A stretch of 64,000 nucleotides of DNA. Source: Christensenella sp034926635. GTDB taxonomy: Bacteria > Bacillota > Clostridia > Christensenellales > Christensenellaceae. The stretch is from positions 1 to 64,000 of the forward strand of contig JAYFQX010000024.1 of NCBI GenBank assembly GCA_034926635.1, given 5' to 3'. The number at the start of each line of letters is the position of its first letter. Positions within the stretch are counted from its first letter, which is position 1. This document shows, piece by piece, positions 49,458 through 58,925 of the stretch. The translations under genes and the position numbers were made by a program. The notes below the pieces were generated by a model. That model had not been told where the DNA came from and searched no databases. It saw only the letters and a list, made by a program, of their open reading frames with translations.

Positions 49458-49590
49458 CTGCGCTGCTCCTGTTTTAACGAATATCCAAATAAAGATTCAA
49501 TATTATTATAGCATTACACCGATACAAAAAAAGCAACCCGATATCAAAATGAAATACCCGGTTTAAACGTTGTGGTTTTACACGCTTTGT

Positions 49591-50673
49591 TCACACGAAA
49601 TAATAGTTGATATCCCATGCGGGCAAGCACGGGTTATGCCGTAAATAAACATGATAATCATCCCTCATTCCGCGAATAAGAGATGGAATTTGGAACAAGT
49701 CGCCGTTTCTATGATAGGCAGATACCATCAATTTTGGTTTACACCGTCCAATGGTCTTTTTTGCACCCAAAAGCGCTTCCTTTTCCATACCTTCGACATC
49801 AAATTTTATATAGGATACCTGTTTATCCTCAAGCAAGTCATCCAGTTTATGTGCCTGCACTGTTTTTCCGGCGCCGCCACTTGCGGCAGAATTCCTGCCC
49901 CCGCGCTGTGCAAAAACAACCTGTGTATTCCGGTCGCTTGCTGCATACGGATAGCACGTTACATTTGTCATTCCGGCGGTATTGGCGCAGAGCTTTTTAT
50001 AATTACGCGCATCCGGTTCCAATGCCAAAATAGAGCTGCAGTTGCCCGCATAATCCAAAAACGCATGGATCGTATCCCCTGTGTATGCGCCTACATCTAC
50101 GTAGTTTTCCGTATCCGTAAGCTGCAGAATGTTCTTCTGCGCCTCGCGCACATCGCTCTCGCATTCGCGCAAATAACGGATTTTCCCGCTGATTTTAAAA
50201 TCAATAATATTGCAAAAAACGCGACGAGACCATTCGTCTTCCAGCATGCCGTAAGCTGTCTTGAATTCCGACTCATGCTTCAAAAAATATGTTCTGTCAA
50301 AAACGCCGCTTTTTCCCGCGGCGACCGGGACATCCGGTGCATATAATTCTTGTTCCGCTGCGATTTTTTCGACGTGTTCCATTACTTCCGATAGATGTGT
50401 GCCAAACGCCAAAAGAACTATCATCGCGGCATAGCGCGCTTTTGCTTCCTTGTAATTGACGACAGGATAACCGCGGAAATTCTGCCCGCGACAAAACGCA
50501 TCGCTTGCAAACACCCCGTCCACTACGATCTTACGTCGCGCCGCCTCGTTCAATATTTTTTCGGCGCCATCTCCCATGCCATATAATACAATTTTTTTCC
50601 TTGTACATTGCAAACGTTCCCAAATCGAAACCGTTTCTTTTAACCCTGTCATTTCCTTATCCCAACGTTCCAT
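49591..50673 (-). CDS. FkbM-family methyltransferase with N-terminal Rossmann domain
   Basis: Encodes 360 residues. The first about 130 contain a nucleotide-binding-like strand and loop (KIVLYGMGDGAEKIL) and HLSEVMEHVEKI, resembling domains found in front of sugar-modifying enzymes. The second half is an FkbM SAM-dependent methyltransferase: ENYVDVGAYTGDTIHAFLDY as the SAM-binding loop, LALEPDARNYKKL and YIKFDVEGMEKEALLGA. FkbM proteins commonly O-methylate glycans or polyketides. It overlaps the ABC-F stop codon by one base (TAATG), so translation is coupled to that gene, although no functional link is evident. Confidence 0.9.
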   Translation of the reverse strand: MERWDKEMTGLKETVSIWERLQCTRKKIVLYGMGDGAEKILNEAARRKIVVDGVFASDAFCRGQNFRGYPVVNYKEAKARYAAMIVLLAFGTHLSEVMEHVEKIAAEQELYAPDVPVAAGKSGVFDRTYFLKHESEFKTAYGMLEDEWSRRVFCNIIDFKISGKIRYLRECESDVREAQKNILQLTDTENYVDVGAYTGDTIHAFLDYAGNCSSILALEPDARNYKKLCANTAGMTNVTCYPYAASDRNTQVVFAQRGGRNSAASGGAGKTVQAHKLDDLLEDKQVSYIKFDVEGMEKEALLGAKKTIGRCKPKLMVSAYHRNGDLFQIPSLIRGMRDDYHVYLRHNPCLPAWDINYYFV

Positions 50674-52562
50674 TATTGCTCAAGCGAAAGCCATTCTTCC
50701 AGCAACGTTTCATGTTTTGCCTTAATTTCTTCCAGCAATGCACAATTTTCGTTTAATAATTCGTAATCCGCCGGATTCTCACTGATCTGCCGATTTAATT
50801 CCTTTTCACGTTCTTCCAATTCGGTAATCTCTTTTTCCACTGCCGAAATACGTCCGCGGCGCTTTGCCTCTTCTGCCCTCTTTTGTTTCGGGTTTTTGGG
50901 CGACGGTACAGAAGATTTTTCTTCCGCTGCTCCTTGCTCCTGCGCAGCTACCGTTTGCTGTATCGCCTTTTTTTCCTGATATTCGTCAAAGCTTCCTTCG
51001 TATTCCCTTAGATTCCCGTCTTCAATCTCATATACTTTTTGTGCAAGCGCATTGATAAAATACCTATCGTGGGAAACAAACAACAGCGTACCCTTATACT
51101 CGCGCAGCGCTTGTTCCAACGCCTCCCGCGCCGGCAAATCCAAATGATTGGTCGGTTCATCCAAAATCAAAACGTTATAGGCGTCGCACATCAAAAGCGC
51201 AAGCCCTACTTTTGCACGTTCCCCACCCGACAGATCTCCGATTCTTTTAAAAACATTTTCACCCGTGATCAGCACGCGCCCCAACATGCCGCGCGCACCA
51301 TATTCCAGCAGCGATGGATATGCGTCCCATATTTCAGCAAGAACTGTCTTGGTGGGCGTCATATTTTTGTTTTCCTGGTCATAATACCCGACTACCGTAT
51401 TTTTCCCAAACACAATATCCGGATCCCCCGCGTTTTTTGACGCAGCGTAAATCCTTTTAACAAGCGTAGATTTTCCCGTACCGTTTGCGCCGATCACCGC
51501 CGCTTTTTGTCCGCGCTTCAATTCCATGGAGACATGCTCCGCCAGCTTTTTTTGCTCTTCCCCTACAAGTAGCGGCGTATCCGTCACTGTCAGAATGTCG
51601 GTAACAGGTCTTAAGTTGAAATCGAACGAAAATGACGGCGTCTTTACATGGGTACGCGGCTTCTTGATCCGCTCCATGCTGCTCAGCTTCTTCACTCTGC
51701 TTTGTGCACTTTTCGCTGTGGATGCGCGCGTCAAATTCCGCGCGACGTAATCTTCCATGTGCGCGATCTGCCGGGATTGTTTTTCATATTCCTTTAATTG
51801 AAAAGAAACATACTCTGCTTTGAGCTGTTTATATTGCGTATAATTCCCTTTGTATTCGGTTAGCTCTGCGTCCTCTACTTCCCAGATACGCTCTGCCAGC
51901 CTGTCGAGAAAGTAACGGTCATGCGATACGATCAATACCGCTCCCTTATAAGCATTCAGGTAATCCTCCAGCCATACAAGAGTTTTAAAATCAAGGTGGT
52001 TGGTCGGCTCGTCCAAAATCAGCAGCTCCGGTCCTGTGAGCAGCAGCTTTGCGATGGCAAGTCTTGTTTTTTCCCCTCCCGACAATGTTGCGATATTTGT
52101 TTCATAAGATTTATCGGCAAATCCCATACCATTCAATATCTTTTTAATATTAACTTCAATCTGATACCCGTCTTTTGCTTCAAATGCCGCCTGCGCATCC
52201 GCATATCCCTTCTGCAGACGAACAGACTGCGGATCGGCCTTCATTGCGCGCTCGATCTTCCGCATCTTTTCCCCTGCGGCGATCGCATCGGCAAACACAC
52301 TTCGCATTTCTTCTATGATAGTGTTCTCCGCGACAAGACCGCTGTTTTGTTCCAGATACCCAATAGAAAGATCGGATTTATGGATTACATTACCTTCTTC
52401 AGGGCGAAGCCGCCCGGTCAGCGTATTAAGCAGCGTAGTTTTCCCCGCGCCATTTGCGCCAATCAAGCCAATGCGTTCCCCTGCGTTAATATTCGCCGTA
52501 ATATGTTCCAGTATGACCGCGTCGCCATAGGCGACTGTTACGTCTGCAAATGATGCCAGCAT
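50673..52562 (-). CDS. ABC-F family ATPase
   Basis: Encodes 629 residues with two ABC domains in one chain and no membrane segments, the ABC-F layout of ribosome-associated translation or antibiotic-protection factors. Domain 1 has GANGAGKTTLL and LSGGEKTRLAIA; domain 2 has GANGTGKSTLVK and LSGGERAKVGLA. Both Walker B segments read LILDEPTNHLD. The linker (P-site tRNA interaction motif) lies between them and contains RVKKLSSMERIKKPR. The C-terminal coiled coil (AVEKEITELEEREKELNRQI) matches the YdiF/Uup branch. A housekeeping role is more likely than drug resistance, but the sequence alone does not decide. Confidence 0.94.
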   Translation of the reverse strand: MLASFADVTVAYGDAVILEHITANINAGERIGLIGANGAGKTTLLNTLTGRLRPEEGNVIHKSDLSIGYLEQNSGLVAENTIIEEMRSVFADAIAAGEKMRKIERAMKADPQSVRLQKGYADAQAAFEAKDGYQIEVNIKKILNGMGFADKSYETNIATLSGGEKTRLAIAKLLLTGPELLILDEPTNHLDFKTLVWLEDYLNAYKGAVLIVSHDRYFLDRLAERIWEVEDAELTEYKGNYTQYKQLKAEYVSFQLKEYEKQSRQIAHMEDYVARNLTRASTAKSAQSRVKKLSSMERIKKPRTHVKTPSFSFDFNLRPVTDILTVTDTPLLVGEEQKKLAEHVSMELKRGQKAAVIGANGTGKSTLVKRIYAASKNAGDPDIVFGKNTVVGYYDQENKNMTPTKTVLAEIWDAYPSLLEYGARGMLGRVLITGENVFKRIGDLSGGERAKVGLALLMCDAYNVLILDEPTNHLDLPAREALEQALREYKGTLLFVSHDRYFINALAQKVYEIEDGNLREYEGSFDEYQEKKAIQQTVAAQEQGAAEEKSSVPSPKNPKQKRAEEAKRRGRISAVEKEITELEEREKELNRQISENPADYELLNENCALLEEIKAKHETLLEEWLSLEQ

Positions 52563-52692
52563 ATTGTTTCCTTTTTCTTCAATAGATTCCTAAGAGAGTA
52601 TAGCATAACCATGCCTTCCAATCAAACATTTCCCTTCCGTTGCAGTTTGTTTCGCGGTATAATATGTAAAAAGCGAGCCTCGGAGGTTGCAT

Positions 52693-53433
52693 ATGATGGC
52701 AGATCAACTACAAAAGGATATCAACACCATCTCCTGTTTTCTCGCAAAACGCGATATCCCGGAATTATCAGCACAGGCGCTTTTGAATTTTGCGGGAATT
52801 CGGCAAACAGACGTTTTGTTTGCTCTTGGCTGCGAGGTCATTCCTGTTATCAAATGTGCTGCAAACGCGGCAAAAAAAGGGTTATGCAAATACATCGTTT
52901 TTAGCGGAGGCATCGGACATTCCACCCAAAACCTTGTACACACCGCAAAAACTTTATATGGTGAGCATTGCGCAGACATGCCGGAAGCGGAAATCATGGC
53001 GCTTCTGGCCATAAATCATTTTGGGGTTGACCCGTCTATGGTCATTACCGAAGGTTCTTCCACTAACACCGGTGAAAATATCATGTTTTCTTTAAAGACA
53101 TTAAAAAAACGCGACATCCCCGTCACCAGTGCACTGCTGATGCAGGATCCTTTTATGCAGCTGCGCAGCGCCATGACGTTTAAAAAGTATTCGCCTGCAA
53201 CCGTTCTCATCAGCTATGCTCCTTTTATCCCCTATGCGGGTATGCCGTGCGGTAGTGTAAACGGCTTATGGTCCCGGGAACGTTTTTCCGAATTCCTGAT
53301 TCGTGAAATTCCGCGCCTGCGCGATGATGAAAACGGTTACGGTCCTAACGGCGCGGGTTTTATCAGTCATATAGATATCCCTGCCGAGGTAGAGGAAAGC
53401 TATACCCGGCTGTGCCACGCCTTTGAACAATAG
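52693..53433 (+). CDS. YdcF/ElyC-SanA family protein
   Basis: Encodes about 246 residues of the DUF218 (YdcF) family. The Rossmann-like core is visible: VLFALGCEVIPVIKCAA at the first strand, YIVFSGGIGHSTQN, VITEGSSTNTGENIMFSLKTL (the conserved E-x(4-6)-T-x-EN block) and SALLMQDPFMQLRS. There is no N-terminal membrane segment, unlike ElyC/SanA, so the protein is cytoplasmic like E. coli YdcF, which binds S-adenosylmethionine. GGAGG lies 6-7 nt before the ATG at 52693. It is convergent with arcC, with a long shared terminator. The biochemical role is unknown. Confidence 0.9.
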   Translation: MMADQLQKDINTISCFLAKRDIPELSAQALLNFAGIRQTDVLFALGCEVIPVIKCAANAAKKGLCKYIVFSGGIGHSTQNLVHTAKTLYGEHCADMPEAEIMALLAINHFGVDPSMVITEGSSTNTGENIMFSLKTLKKRDIPVTSALLMQDPFMQLRSAMTFKKYSPATVLISYAPFIPYAGMPCGSVNGLWSRERFSEFLIREIPRLRDDENGYGPNGAGFISHIDIPAEVEESYTRLCHAFEQ

Positions 53434-53440
53434 TTTATTC

Positions 53441-53487
53441 CGAAGATAAAAAATACCGGACGATCATGTCCGGTATTTTTATCTTCG
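53441..53487. terminator. Long bidirectional terminator
   Basis: A stem of about 20 bp (CGAAGATAAAAA-type arm with TACCGGAC, and its complement, interrupted by one extra A) closes a GATCAT loop. T-runs occur on both strands. It ends both the YdcF gene and the leftward agmatine operon. Confidence 0.9.
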
Positions 53488-53490
53488 ATT

Positions 53491-54426
53491 TCAATCTTCC
53501 TCGATCAGTGTCCCGCTTTTTCCTTCCAGCGCAAGCGGCGCCTTTTCAAGCGAACCGATCAATGCCTTGCGACCCTTTCTGCTTTTTGCAAATTCACAGG
53601 CAGCCTGCACTTTAGGGAGCATGCTTCCCGGCGCAAATTGGTTTTGCTGTATATATTCTTGCGCTTTTTTCGGCGTCATCCGCTTAATTTCTTCCTGATC
53701 GGGCTTTCCAAAATTAACGCACACTCTATCTACTGCCGTCAAAATAAACAGATAATCCGCATGCACCAGCTCTGCCAGTTTTTCAGCGGCAAAATCTTTA
53801 TCAACCACAGCCGCAACGCCATGATATCCCGTTTCCGTCTTAATGACCGGAATTCCACCGCCGCCACCTGCAATAATAACTTCTTTGTCACTGATTAAGG
53901 TGTCCAGCGTCATATACTCATAAATACTAACCGGTTTTGGGGACGCCACCACACGGCGCCAGCCTCTGCCCGCATCTTCCACATACTTGCATCCTGTCTC
54001 TGCCATCAGCTTTTTTGCAGTTTCTTCATCATAAAAACCACCAATCGGCTTGGTAGGATTCTGAAACGCCGGATCATCGGGATCTACAATGACCTGCGTA
54101 AGCATCGTAATTACGGGCGTATCTTCATAACCATTCGCTACAAGCTCAGCGTCGATCGCCTGCTGCAGGTGATAACCGATATATCCCTGGCTCATTGCCG
54201 TACATTCGGCAAGGGGCATCATCGGCGTATACCCTTCTTCGTACCCTTTTTCAAAAGCCAGATTGATCATCCCGACCTGCGGACCATTCCCATGGCAGAC
54301 AATGATATCATTTCCGGCTGCAATGAGCGGGACAATTGCCTTTGCCGCTTCCCTTACTTTTTCTATTTGTTCCTCCGGTGTGTTGCCAAGCGCATTTCCA
54401 CCCAGAGCGATTACCATTCTACTCAT
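53491..54426 (-). CDS. arcC: Carbamate kinase (agmatine pathway)
   Basis: Transfers the phosphate of carbamoyl phosphate to ADP, giving ATP, CO2 and ammonia, the energy-yielding last step of agmatine breakdown. Encodes 311 residues with IALGGNALG at the N-terminus, CHGNGPQVGMI, PMMPLAECTAMSQGYIGYHL, DAGRGWRRVVASPKP and GGGGGIPVI. FAPGSMLPKVQAACEFA is near the C-terminus. It is the last gene of the operon, in the place of aguC. A hairpin of about 45 bp lies in the 190-bp gap after aguA. Confidence 0.96.
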   Translation of the reverse strand: MSRMVIALGGNALGNTPEEQIEKVREAAKAIVPLIAAGNDIIVCHGNGPQVGMINLAFEKGYEEGYTPMMPLAECTAMSQGYIGYHLQQAIDAELVANGYEDTPVITMLTQVIVDPDDPAFQNPTKPIGGFYDEETAKKLMAETGCKYVEDAGRGWRRVVASPKPVSIYEYMTLDTLISDKEVIIAGGGGGIPVIKTETGYHGVAAVVDKDFAAEKLAELVHADYLFILTAVDRVCVNFGKPDQEEIKRMTPKKAQEYIQQNQFAPGSMLPKVQAACEFAKSRKGRKALIGSLEKAPLALEGKSGTLIEED

Positions 54427-54529
54427 ATTGTTTACCGCCTTTTTTCGGATTTTTAGGAAATAAAACGAAAACCAAATTTGCCTTCGTATTATCTTGCCTT
54501 ATCCAATACAATTTCCCCGCTAAAAATTT

Positions 54530-54574
54530 TGTGCTGGGGCAAGGAAAAAAATTTGTCTTTCCTGCCCCGGCACA
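54530..54574 (-). other. Large intercistronic hairpin between aguA and arcC
   Basis: TGTGC, GGGGCA and GGAAA pair with TTTCC, TGCCCC and GCACA with two mismatched positions, closing a loop of about 10 nt. On the minus strand it is followed by AAATTTTTAG, so it may be a leaky terminator as well as a processing site. Confidence 0.6.
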
Positions 54575-54617
54575 GTTTGTAAAATGATGATCCTAATTTT
54601 CTAAAAACACCGTCATC

Positions 54618-55730
54618 TTATTTTTTTCCAGACGGCTGCTGTTGTGTAATACAATGAATATTGCCACCGCCTAGCAAGATCTCGCGAGCCGGAAGCTGCA
54701 CGATTTTCCTGTCCGGGAAGCATTCTTTAAGCGTTTCAACCGCCTTTTCGTCATTGGGGTCTCCAAATGCCGGAACAACGATGCCGCCGTTTGCAATATA
54801 GAAATTTACATACGATGCCGCCAGCCTATCGCCTTCTAGCCTCGGCAGGGTGCCATCGACCGCATCTACACCTTCTTCTTCTGCCTTGGTGATGGTCACT
54901 GGCGAAGGAACATACATCTTTACGATCTCCAGTTTTCTACCCTTTGCGTCTGTCGTATTTTCCAGAATATCCAAATTCTCTTTCGAGATCGCATATTGCG
55001 GGTCGTTTTCGTCATCGGTCCACGCAAGCAATACTTTGCCCGGCTTTACAAAACAGCAAATATTATCCACATGACCGTTTGTTTCATCCAGATAAATTCC
55101 CTTCTTCAGCCAGATCACTTTGTCCGCGCCAAGATAATTACACAAAACTTCGGTGATCTCTTCTTTGGTGAGGTCGGGATTCCTTCCTTCGGAAAGCAGG
55201 CATTCTTCTGTAACCATGACAGTGCCGTCCCCATCCGAATGGATGCTGCCGCCCTCCAATACAAAATCATTCAGGCGATATTGGTTTTTATATTCAATGT
55301 CGCACATTTTACGCGCAACCTCATCATCCTTATCCCAGGGGAAATAAAGTCCGTCCACTAGGCCGCCCCATGCGTTAAACGTCCAGTCTACGCCGCGCAC
55401 TTCGCCAGTCTCATCATTAACAACAAACGTAGCACCGCAATCGCGGATCCATGAATCGTTGTTGGAAAGCTCAACCACACGGATATCGTCCGGCAGCATT
55501 CCACGAGCGTTTTCATACTGGTCTTCATTTACCCCTACGGTTACAGGCTCAAATTGTTGGATCGCCTTTGCAACCTCGACAAAAGTTTTCTGTGCCGGTT
55601 TTCCGCCAAGACGCCAGTTATCCGGTCTTTGCGGCCAAAGGATCCAGCATCCGTCGTGATGTTCAAATTCTCCGGGCATTCTAAATCCGTCTTTTTTCGG
55701 AACCGATGTAAATCTTTTCATTTTTAACAC
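54618..55730 (-). CDS. aguA: Agmatine deiminase
   Basis: Hydrolyses agmatine to N-carbamoylputrescine and ammonia. Encodes 370 residues, the usual size for Gram-positive AguA. GEFEHHDGCWILWPQRPDNW is the substrate-binding N-terminus. NNDSWIRDCGATFVV, FVLEGGSIHSDG and YLDETNGHVDNICCFV hold guanidine-binding acidic residues and the active-site His. The catalytic Cys lies in LGGGNIHCITQQ near the C-terminus. It is the third gene of the ptcA-aguD-aguA-arcC operon. Hairpins occupy the gaps on both sides. Confidence 0.97.
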   Translation of the reverse strand: MLKMKRFTSVPKKDGFRMPGEFEHHDGCWILWPQRPDNWRLGGKPAQKTFVEVAKAIQQFEPVTVGVNEDQYENARGMLPDDIRVVELSNNDSWIRDCGATFVVNDETGEVRGVDWTFNAWGGLVDGLYFPWDKDDEVARKMCDIEYKNQYRLNDFVLEGGSIHSDGDGTVMVTEECLLSEGRNPDLTKEEITEVLCNYLGADKVIWLKKGIYLDETNGHVDNICCFVKPGKVLLAWTDDENDPQYAISKENLDILENTTDAKGRKLEIVKMYVPSPVTITKAEEEGVDAVDGTLPRLEGDRLAASYVNFYIANGGIVVPAFGDPNDEKAVETLKECFPDRKIVQLPAREILLGGGNIHCITQQQPSGKK

Positions 55731-55751
55731 ACTGCCTTTCTTTCAGAAACC

Positions 55752-55780
55752 TATGCGGGGAAAAGCCTCTGCCCCGCATA
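55752..55780 (-). other. Intercistronic hairpin between aguD and aguA
   Basis: TATGCGGGG and CCCCGCATA form a perfect 9-bp GC-rich stem with an 11-nt loop. No U-tract follows. It sits just before the aguA ribosome binding site. Confidence 0.6.
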
Positions 55781-55844
55781 ACTCCTCTTGTTTATTTTTT
55801 GCGCGTCGGGCGCATTTGTAAACCAAGCCCCTTTTTCTGCAGCA

Positions 55845-57257
55845 TTATGCCGCATCGTCATGGACTTCTTTTTTTAACGCCTCAGGTGTTTCCGGAGGTG
55901 CTTTCTTCGTTGTCACCGCCGCAATGATCTCTCCGAGTATCACAGATATAATTACGCCGATAATCAGGATAATATCCGGTTCCAGCATTCCTGTATCTGC
56001 ATTATACGGGAAGAGCAGGAAGATAATTGCCAGAATTAACAGTGCAAAAGGAACCCATGTCATGATAGCAATGAGCCCCTTCCCGCCGGATACCTTAAAT
56101 GGACGCTCACGGTCAGGATCAATTTTACGCAGTTTCTGGAAAGCCGGGAACATGAAAATATAGGAAGCCAGAAGCGTTACAACGTTCAGGGCAAACAATG
56201 TCCAGAAGGAATCTACCGCGTCCGGATTCACCTGCCCCAAAATCGCCGCAATAATCACGATGATCGTTGCAACTACGCCGTTGATGATATTGGCGCTGGA
56301 GGGAACCTCATCCTTATTTTCTTTTTCGAAGATCTTTGGCATCGCATGGTCGCGCGCTGCATACATCGCTACATAGTTAACGCCAAACGACCAGGAGGAT
56401 AGATTTGCAATGAGCGAGAACATAAACAGGAAGCCAATGATGGACAGGATAATACCGGGAGCCCCCGCGAGAAGAATGCCCGCCGCATCCATAAAACCGC
56501 TGTCTACAGAAAGCTCGTTATACGGAATCGCTGCAGAAACACCAAACGCACCAAACAGGTAAAATACAGCGATTAGAATACCGCCGACCACAATTGCTTT
56601 TGGGATCTCTTTTTTCGGGTTCTGCATATCGCCCGCAAAAGTGGTAACAACCTCAAATCCCATAAAGTTGAAAAGAATAATGGAGATAAAGGAAATACCC
56701 ATCAAAGGAGAAATGTCCGCCAGCGAAGCGGAATTGGCAAAACCGTTTACAACCGCGCCATAAATCCCGAGACCGCCCATTGCCACGATCAATACAACTT
56801 TTACGATGGTTCCAATATTGATCAGCCACTTGCTTTGGCTGACACGGTAATTGCTGATCAGGATGACTACCCAGATAAATACCAACTGAATAATAAGCGC
56901 CAAGATCCAATTGATCTCTACACCCGTTGCCGCCATCAGGATATCCGTAAACAAAACAGCCAATGATGCCATCCACAGCGGGAAGTTTACCCAATAATAC
57001 CATGCGACACGCGAACCGTTTTTCCTCCCAAACGCGCGCTTAACCCAGTCATAAAGACCGCCTTCATCATCGTACGTTGTGCCAAGTTCTGCAGAAATCA
57101 TCCCATAAGGCAGGAAGAATGCTACCAGCATGATCGCCCACCAGATATATTGCCATGGGCCGATCGCCGCAGCAGGCGCGACCGCTTCTACGACTAAAAC
57201 GATACATACTGCCGCCAGAACCGCGTCAAAAAGTTTGAATTTCTTTTTTGTAGCCAT
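55845..57257 (-). CDS. aguD: Agmatine/putrescine antiporter (APC family)
   Basis: Encodes 470 residues with twelve membrane segments of the APC superfamily. The helix 1 region (LFDAVLAAVCIVLVVEAVAPAA is its outline), GMISAELGTTYDDEGGLYDW and WYYWVNFPLWMASL match exchanger-type members, and NFMGFEVVTTFAGDM covers helix 6. A basic/acidic tail ends in KKEVHDDAA. The position between ptcA and aguA is that of AguD in Enterococcus and Lactococcus, which exchanges agmatine for putrescine. Substrate assignment is therefore from context plus family, not from residues alone. Confidence 0.9.
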   Translation of the reverse strand: MATKKKFKLFDAVLAAVCIVLVVEAVAPAAAIGPWQYIWWAIMLVAFFLPYGMISAELGTTYDDEGGLYDWVKRAFGRKNGSRVAWYYWVNFPLWMASLAVLFTDILMAATGVEINWILALIIQLVFIWVVILISNYRVSQSKWLINIGTIVKVVLIVAMGGLGIYGAVVNGFANSASLADISPLMGISFISIILFNFMGFEVVTTFAGDMQNPKKEIPKAIVVGGILIAVFYLFGAFGVSAAIPYNELSVDSGFMDAAGILLAGAPGIILSIIGFLFMFSLIANLSSWSFGVNYVAMYAARDHAMPKIFEKENKDEVPSSANIINGVVATIIVIIAAILGQVNPDAVDSFWTLFALNVVTLLASYIFMFPAFQKLRKIDPDRERPFKVSGGKGLIAIMTWVPFALLILAIIFLLFPYNADTGMLEPDIILIIGVIISVILGEIIAAVTTKKAPPETPEALKKEVHDDAA

Positions 57258-57297
57258 GATACCAAATTCCTTTCTTTTTATTTGCGTTATTTTCCCG

Positions 57298-57328
57298 GGA
57301 GGCGCCTCATTTTTTGATAGACGCCTCC
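57298..57328 (-). other. Intercistronic hairpin between ptcA and aguD
   Basis: GGAGGCG and CGCCTCC form a 7-bp GC stem with a 17-nt loop that itself contains partial pairing. The following bases are CCGGG, not a U-tract. Confidence 0.5.
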
Positions 57329-57361
57329 GAAAAAATTAGGTTCTTTTTTAATTCTCAAGCA

Positions 57362-58384
57362 TTATACGAGCCCAATCTCTTTCATATATGCTTCCAGCCC
57401 GGCTTTTGCTGCATCACGATTCGGGATATCTATCGGTTTTTCAGGATACATAAAGTAAACCAAAAGCGCACGCATCGCAGTTAACCTGTTCTCTGCTTCG
57501 TCAATTACAATCGAGCAGGAAGAATCAATTACTTCATCCGTCACTTCTTCGTTCCGCGTCGCCGGCAGACAATGCATGAACTTAACATCCGGAGAAGCTT
57601 TTTTGATCATCGCCATATCCACCTGGTATTTCGGATAGAACGCATTCATTCTTTCTTCTTCAGATAACTCCGCTTCATATAGCCCATACCAAACATCCGT
57701 ATAAATGAAGTCCGCGTCTTTCATTGCTTCGTCTTCATCTTCGGTGATTTTGAAGGAACCGCCCGAAACCCTACAGTTCTCTTCTGCGATCTTGATAATA
57801 TTTTCTTTAAGCTGGAAGCCCTTCGGTCCAAATTGCACAAAACGCATTCCGAGCTTTGTCGTAATCATAGCAAGCGACGCGCAAACCTGCGTTGCATCAC
57901 CTACAAATACGACTTTACAGTCTTCCATCTTTTTGCCTGCGGGAAGATGCTCTTTCATCGTGATGGCGTCGCCCATCTCTTGCGTTGGATGGTTATAATC
58001 GCTCATGCCGTTGATAACCGGGATCGATGCGCCCTCCGCCATCTCCACAACCGTTTTGTGCCGTTCTACACGCGCCATTAAAATATCAACAAGGCGCGAT
58101 AAAACTCTTACGGTATCGCCGACAGATTCATGTTTTCCCATTTGGATCTGCCCGGGCGCCAAATATTCCGCATGGCCGCCCATTTGCGCCATTGCCGTTT
58201 CAAACGATACCCGTGTCCTAGTAGAAGATTGTTCAAAAATCATCCCGAGAACCTTATTTTTCATAAGCTGGGGATAATAACCCTGTTTCATACATTTTTT
58301 GATTGCAATTCCTAAATCAATCATTTCTACTAATTCTTTTTTTGTAAAATCGGTGGTGTCTATAAAGTCTTTGATACGTGCCAT
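57362..58384 (-). CDS. ptcA: Putrescine carbamoyltransferase
   Basis: Phosphorolyses N-carbamoylputrescine to putrescine and carbamoyl phosphate. Carbamoyl-phosphate-binding motif SSTRTR is near residue 55, with HPTQEMGD and HCLPATR. TDVWYGLYEAELSEEERM is characteristic of the putrescine branch rather than ornithine carbamoyltransferase, and the C-terminal helix PNRDAAKAGLEAYM is also typical of it. I start at the ATG at 58384 (340 residues) because AAGGAGG lies 8-9 nt upstream; the frame is open 17 codons further. It is the first gene of the operon, the place of aguB in lactic acid bacteria. No dedicated regulator gene is adjacent. Confidence 0.95.
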   Translation of the reverse strand: MARIKDFIDTTDFTKKELVEMIDLGIAIKKCMKQGYYPQLMKNKVLGMIFEQSSTRTRVSFETAMAQMGGHAEYLAPGQIQMGKHESVGDTVRVLSRLVDILMARVERHKTVVEMAEGASIPVINGMSDYNHPTQEMGDAITMKEHLPAGKKMEDCKVVFVGDATQVCASLAMITTKLGMRFVQFGPKGFQLKENIIKIAEENCRVSGGSFKITEDEDEAMKDADFIYTDVWYGLYEAELSEEERMNAFYPKYQVDMAMIKKASPDVKFMHCLPATRNEEVTDEVIDSSCSIVIDEAENRLTAMRALLVYFMYPEKPIDIPNRDAAKAGLEAYMKEIGLV

Positions 58385-58454
58385 AGCAGCATCCTCCTTC
58401 ATTAAAATACTATTGATAAGCCGGATTCCCGGCAAAATTGTGCATCGATAAAAA

Positions 58455-58925
58455 TCAAACGTTCTCTGTTTGCTCTCTTCTGCGCAAGCGCTCCGTTCTG
58501 CGCCGCTGCGCCCGCAAATATTCTACTTTTTCCTGCTCTGTCTGCGGAATAAAAGGCTGTACTTTTTTAGGTTTTCCGTCATACCCCAAGGCTACGAAAA
58601 CCAGAAAAGCAGTATTGGTAAGCTTCTTTTCATCGCTGGTAACTTTTTCACTATAAACATCTACACGCACCTCCAGCGAGGTATTTCCGGTCCATGTCAC
58701 ATAGGCCTGCAGCGTTACAATCGCCCCAAGCGGTACAGGATGCTTAAAATCCATGCTGTCAAGCGCGGCTGTCGTAACAGTACACCGCGTATGCCTGGTT
58801 GCAGCAACAGCCCCCGCAATATCCGCCCACTGCATCAACGTGCCTCCGTGCAAATTTCCCAGTTGATTAATATCTTCAGACATGACAATATGCGTCGTTT
58901 CCGCACATGCAGATTTTTGCTTCAT
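58455..58925 (-). CDS. Acyl-CoA thioesterase (hotdog fold)
   Basis: Encodes 156 residues of the YciA/BFIT-type hotdog thioesterases that hydrolyse acyl-CoA. VMSEDINQLGNLHGGTLMQWADIAGAVAA carries the conserved Asn/His and the catalytic acidic position (Asp) of the family; it is quoted here in outline only by its residues N20-A50. SMDFKHPVPLGAIVTL and VRVDVYSEK follow. The C-terminus is strongly basic (LRAQRRRTERLRRREQ), which is unusual. It lies 70 bp before ptcA on the same strand and may contribute to or be separate from that transcript; a short GCCGG/CCGGC hairpin stands between them. Confidence 0.9.
   Translation of the reverse strand: MKQKSACAETTHIVMSEDINQLGNLHGGTLMQWADIAGAVAATRHTRCTVTTAALDSMDFKHPVPLGAIVTLQAYVTWTGNTSLEVRVDVYSEKVTSDEKKLTNTAFLVFVALGYDGKPKKVQPFIPQTEQEKVEYLRAQRRRTERLRRREQTENV

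Noticed and set aside
50673..52562. Antibiotic-resistance ABC-F
   Set aside because: The domain layout and C-terminal coiled coil fit the housekeeping YdiF/Uup branch; resistance cannot be claimed from this sequence.
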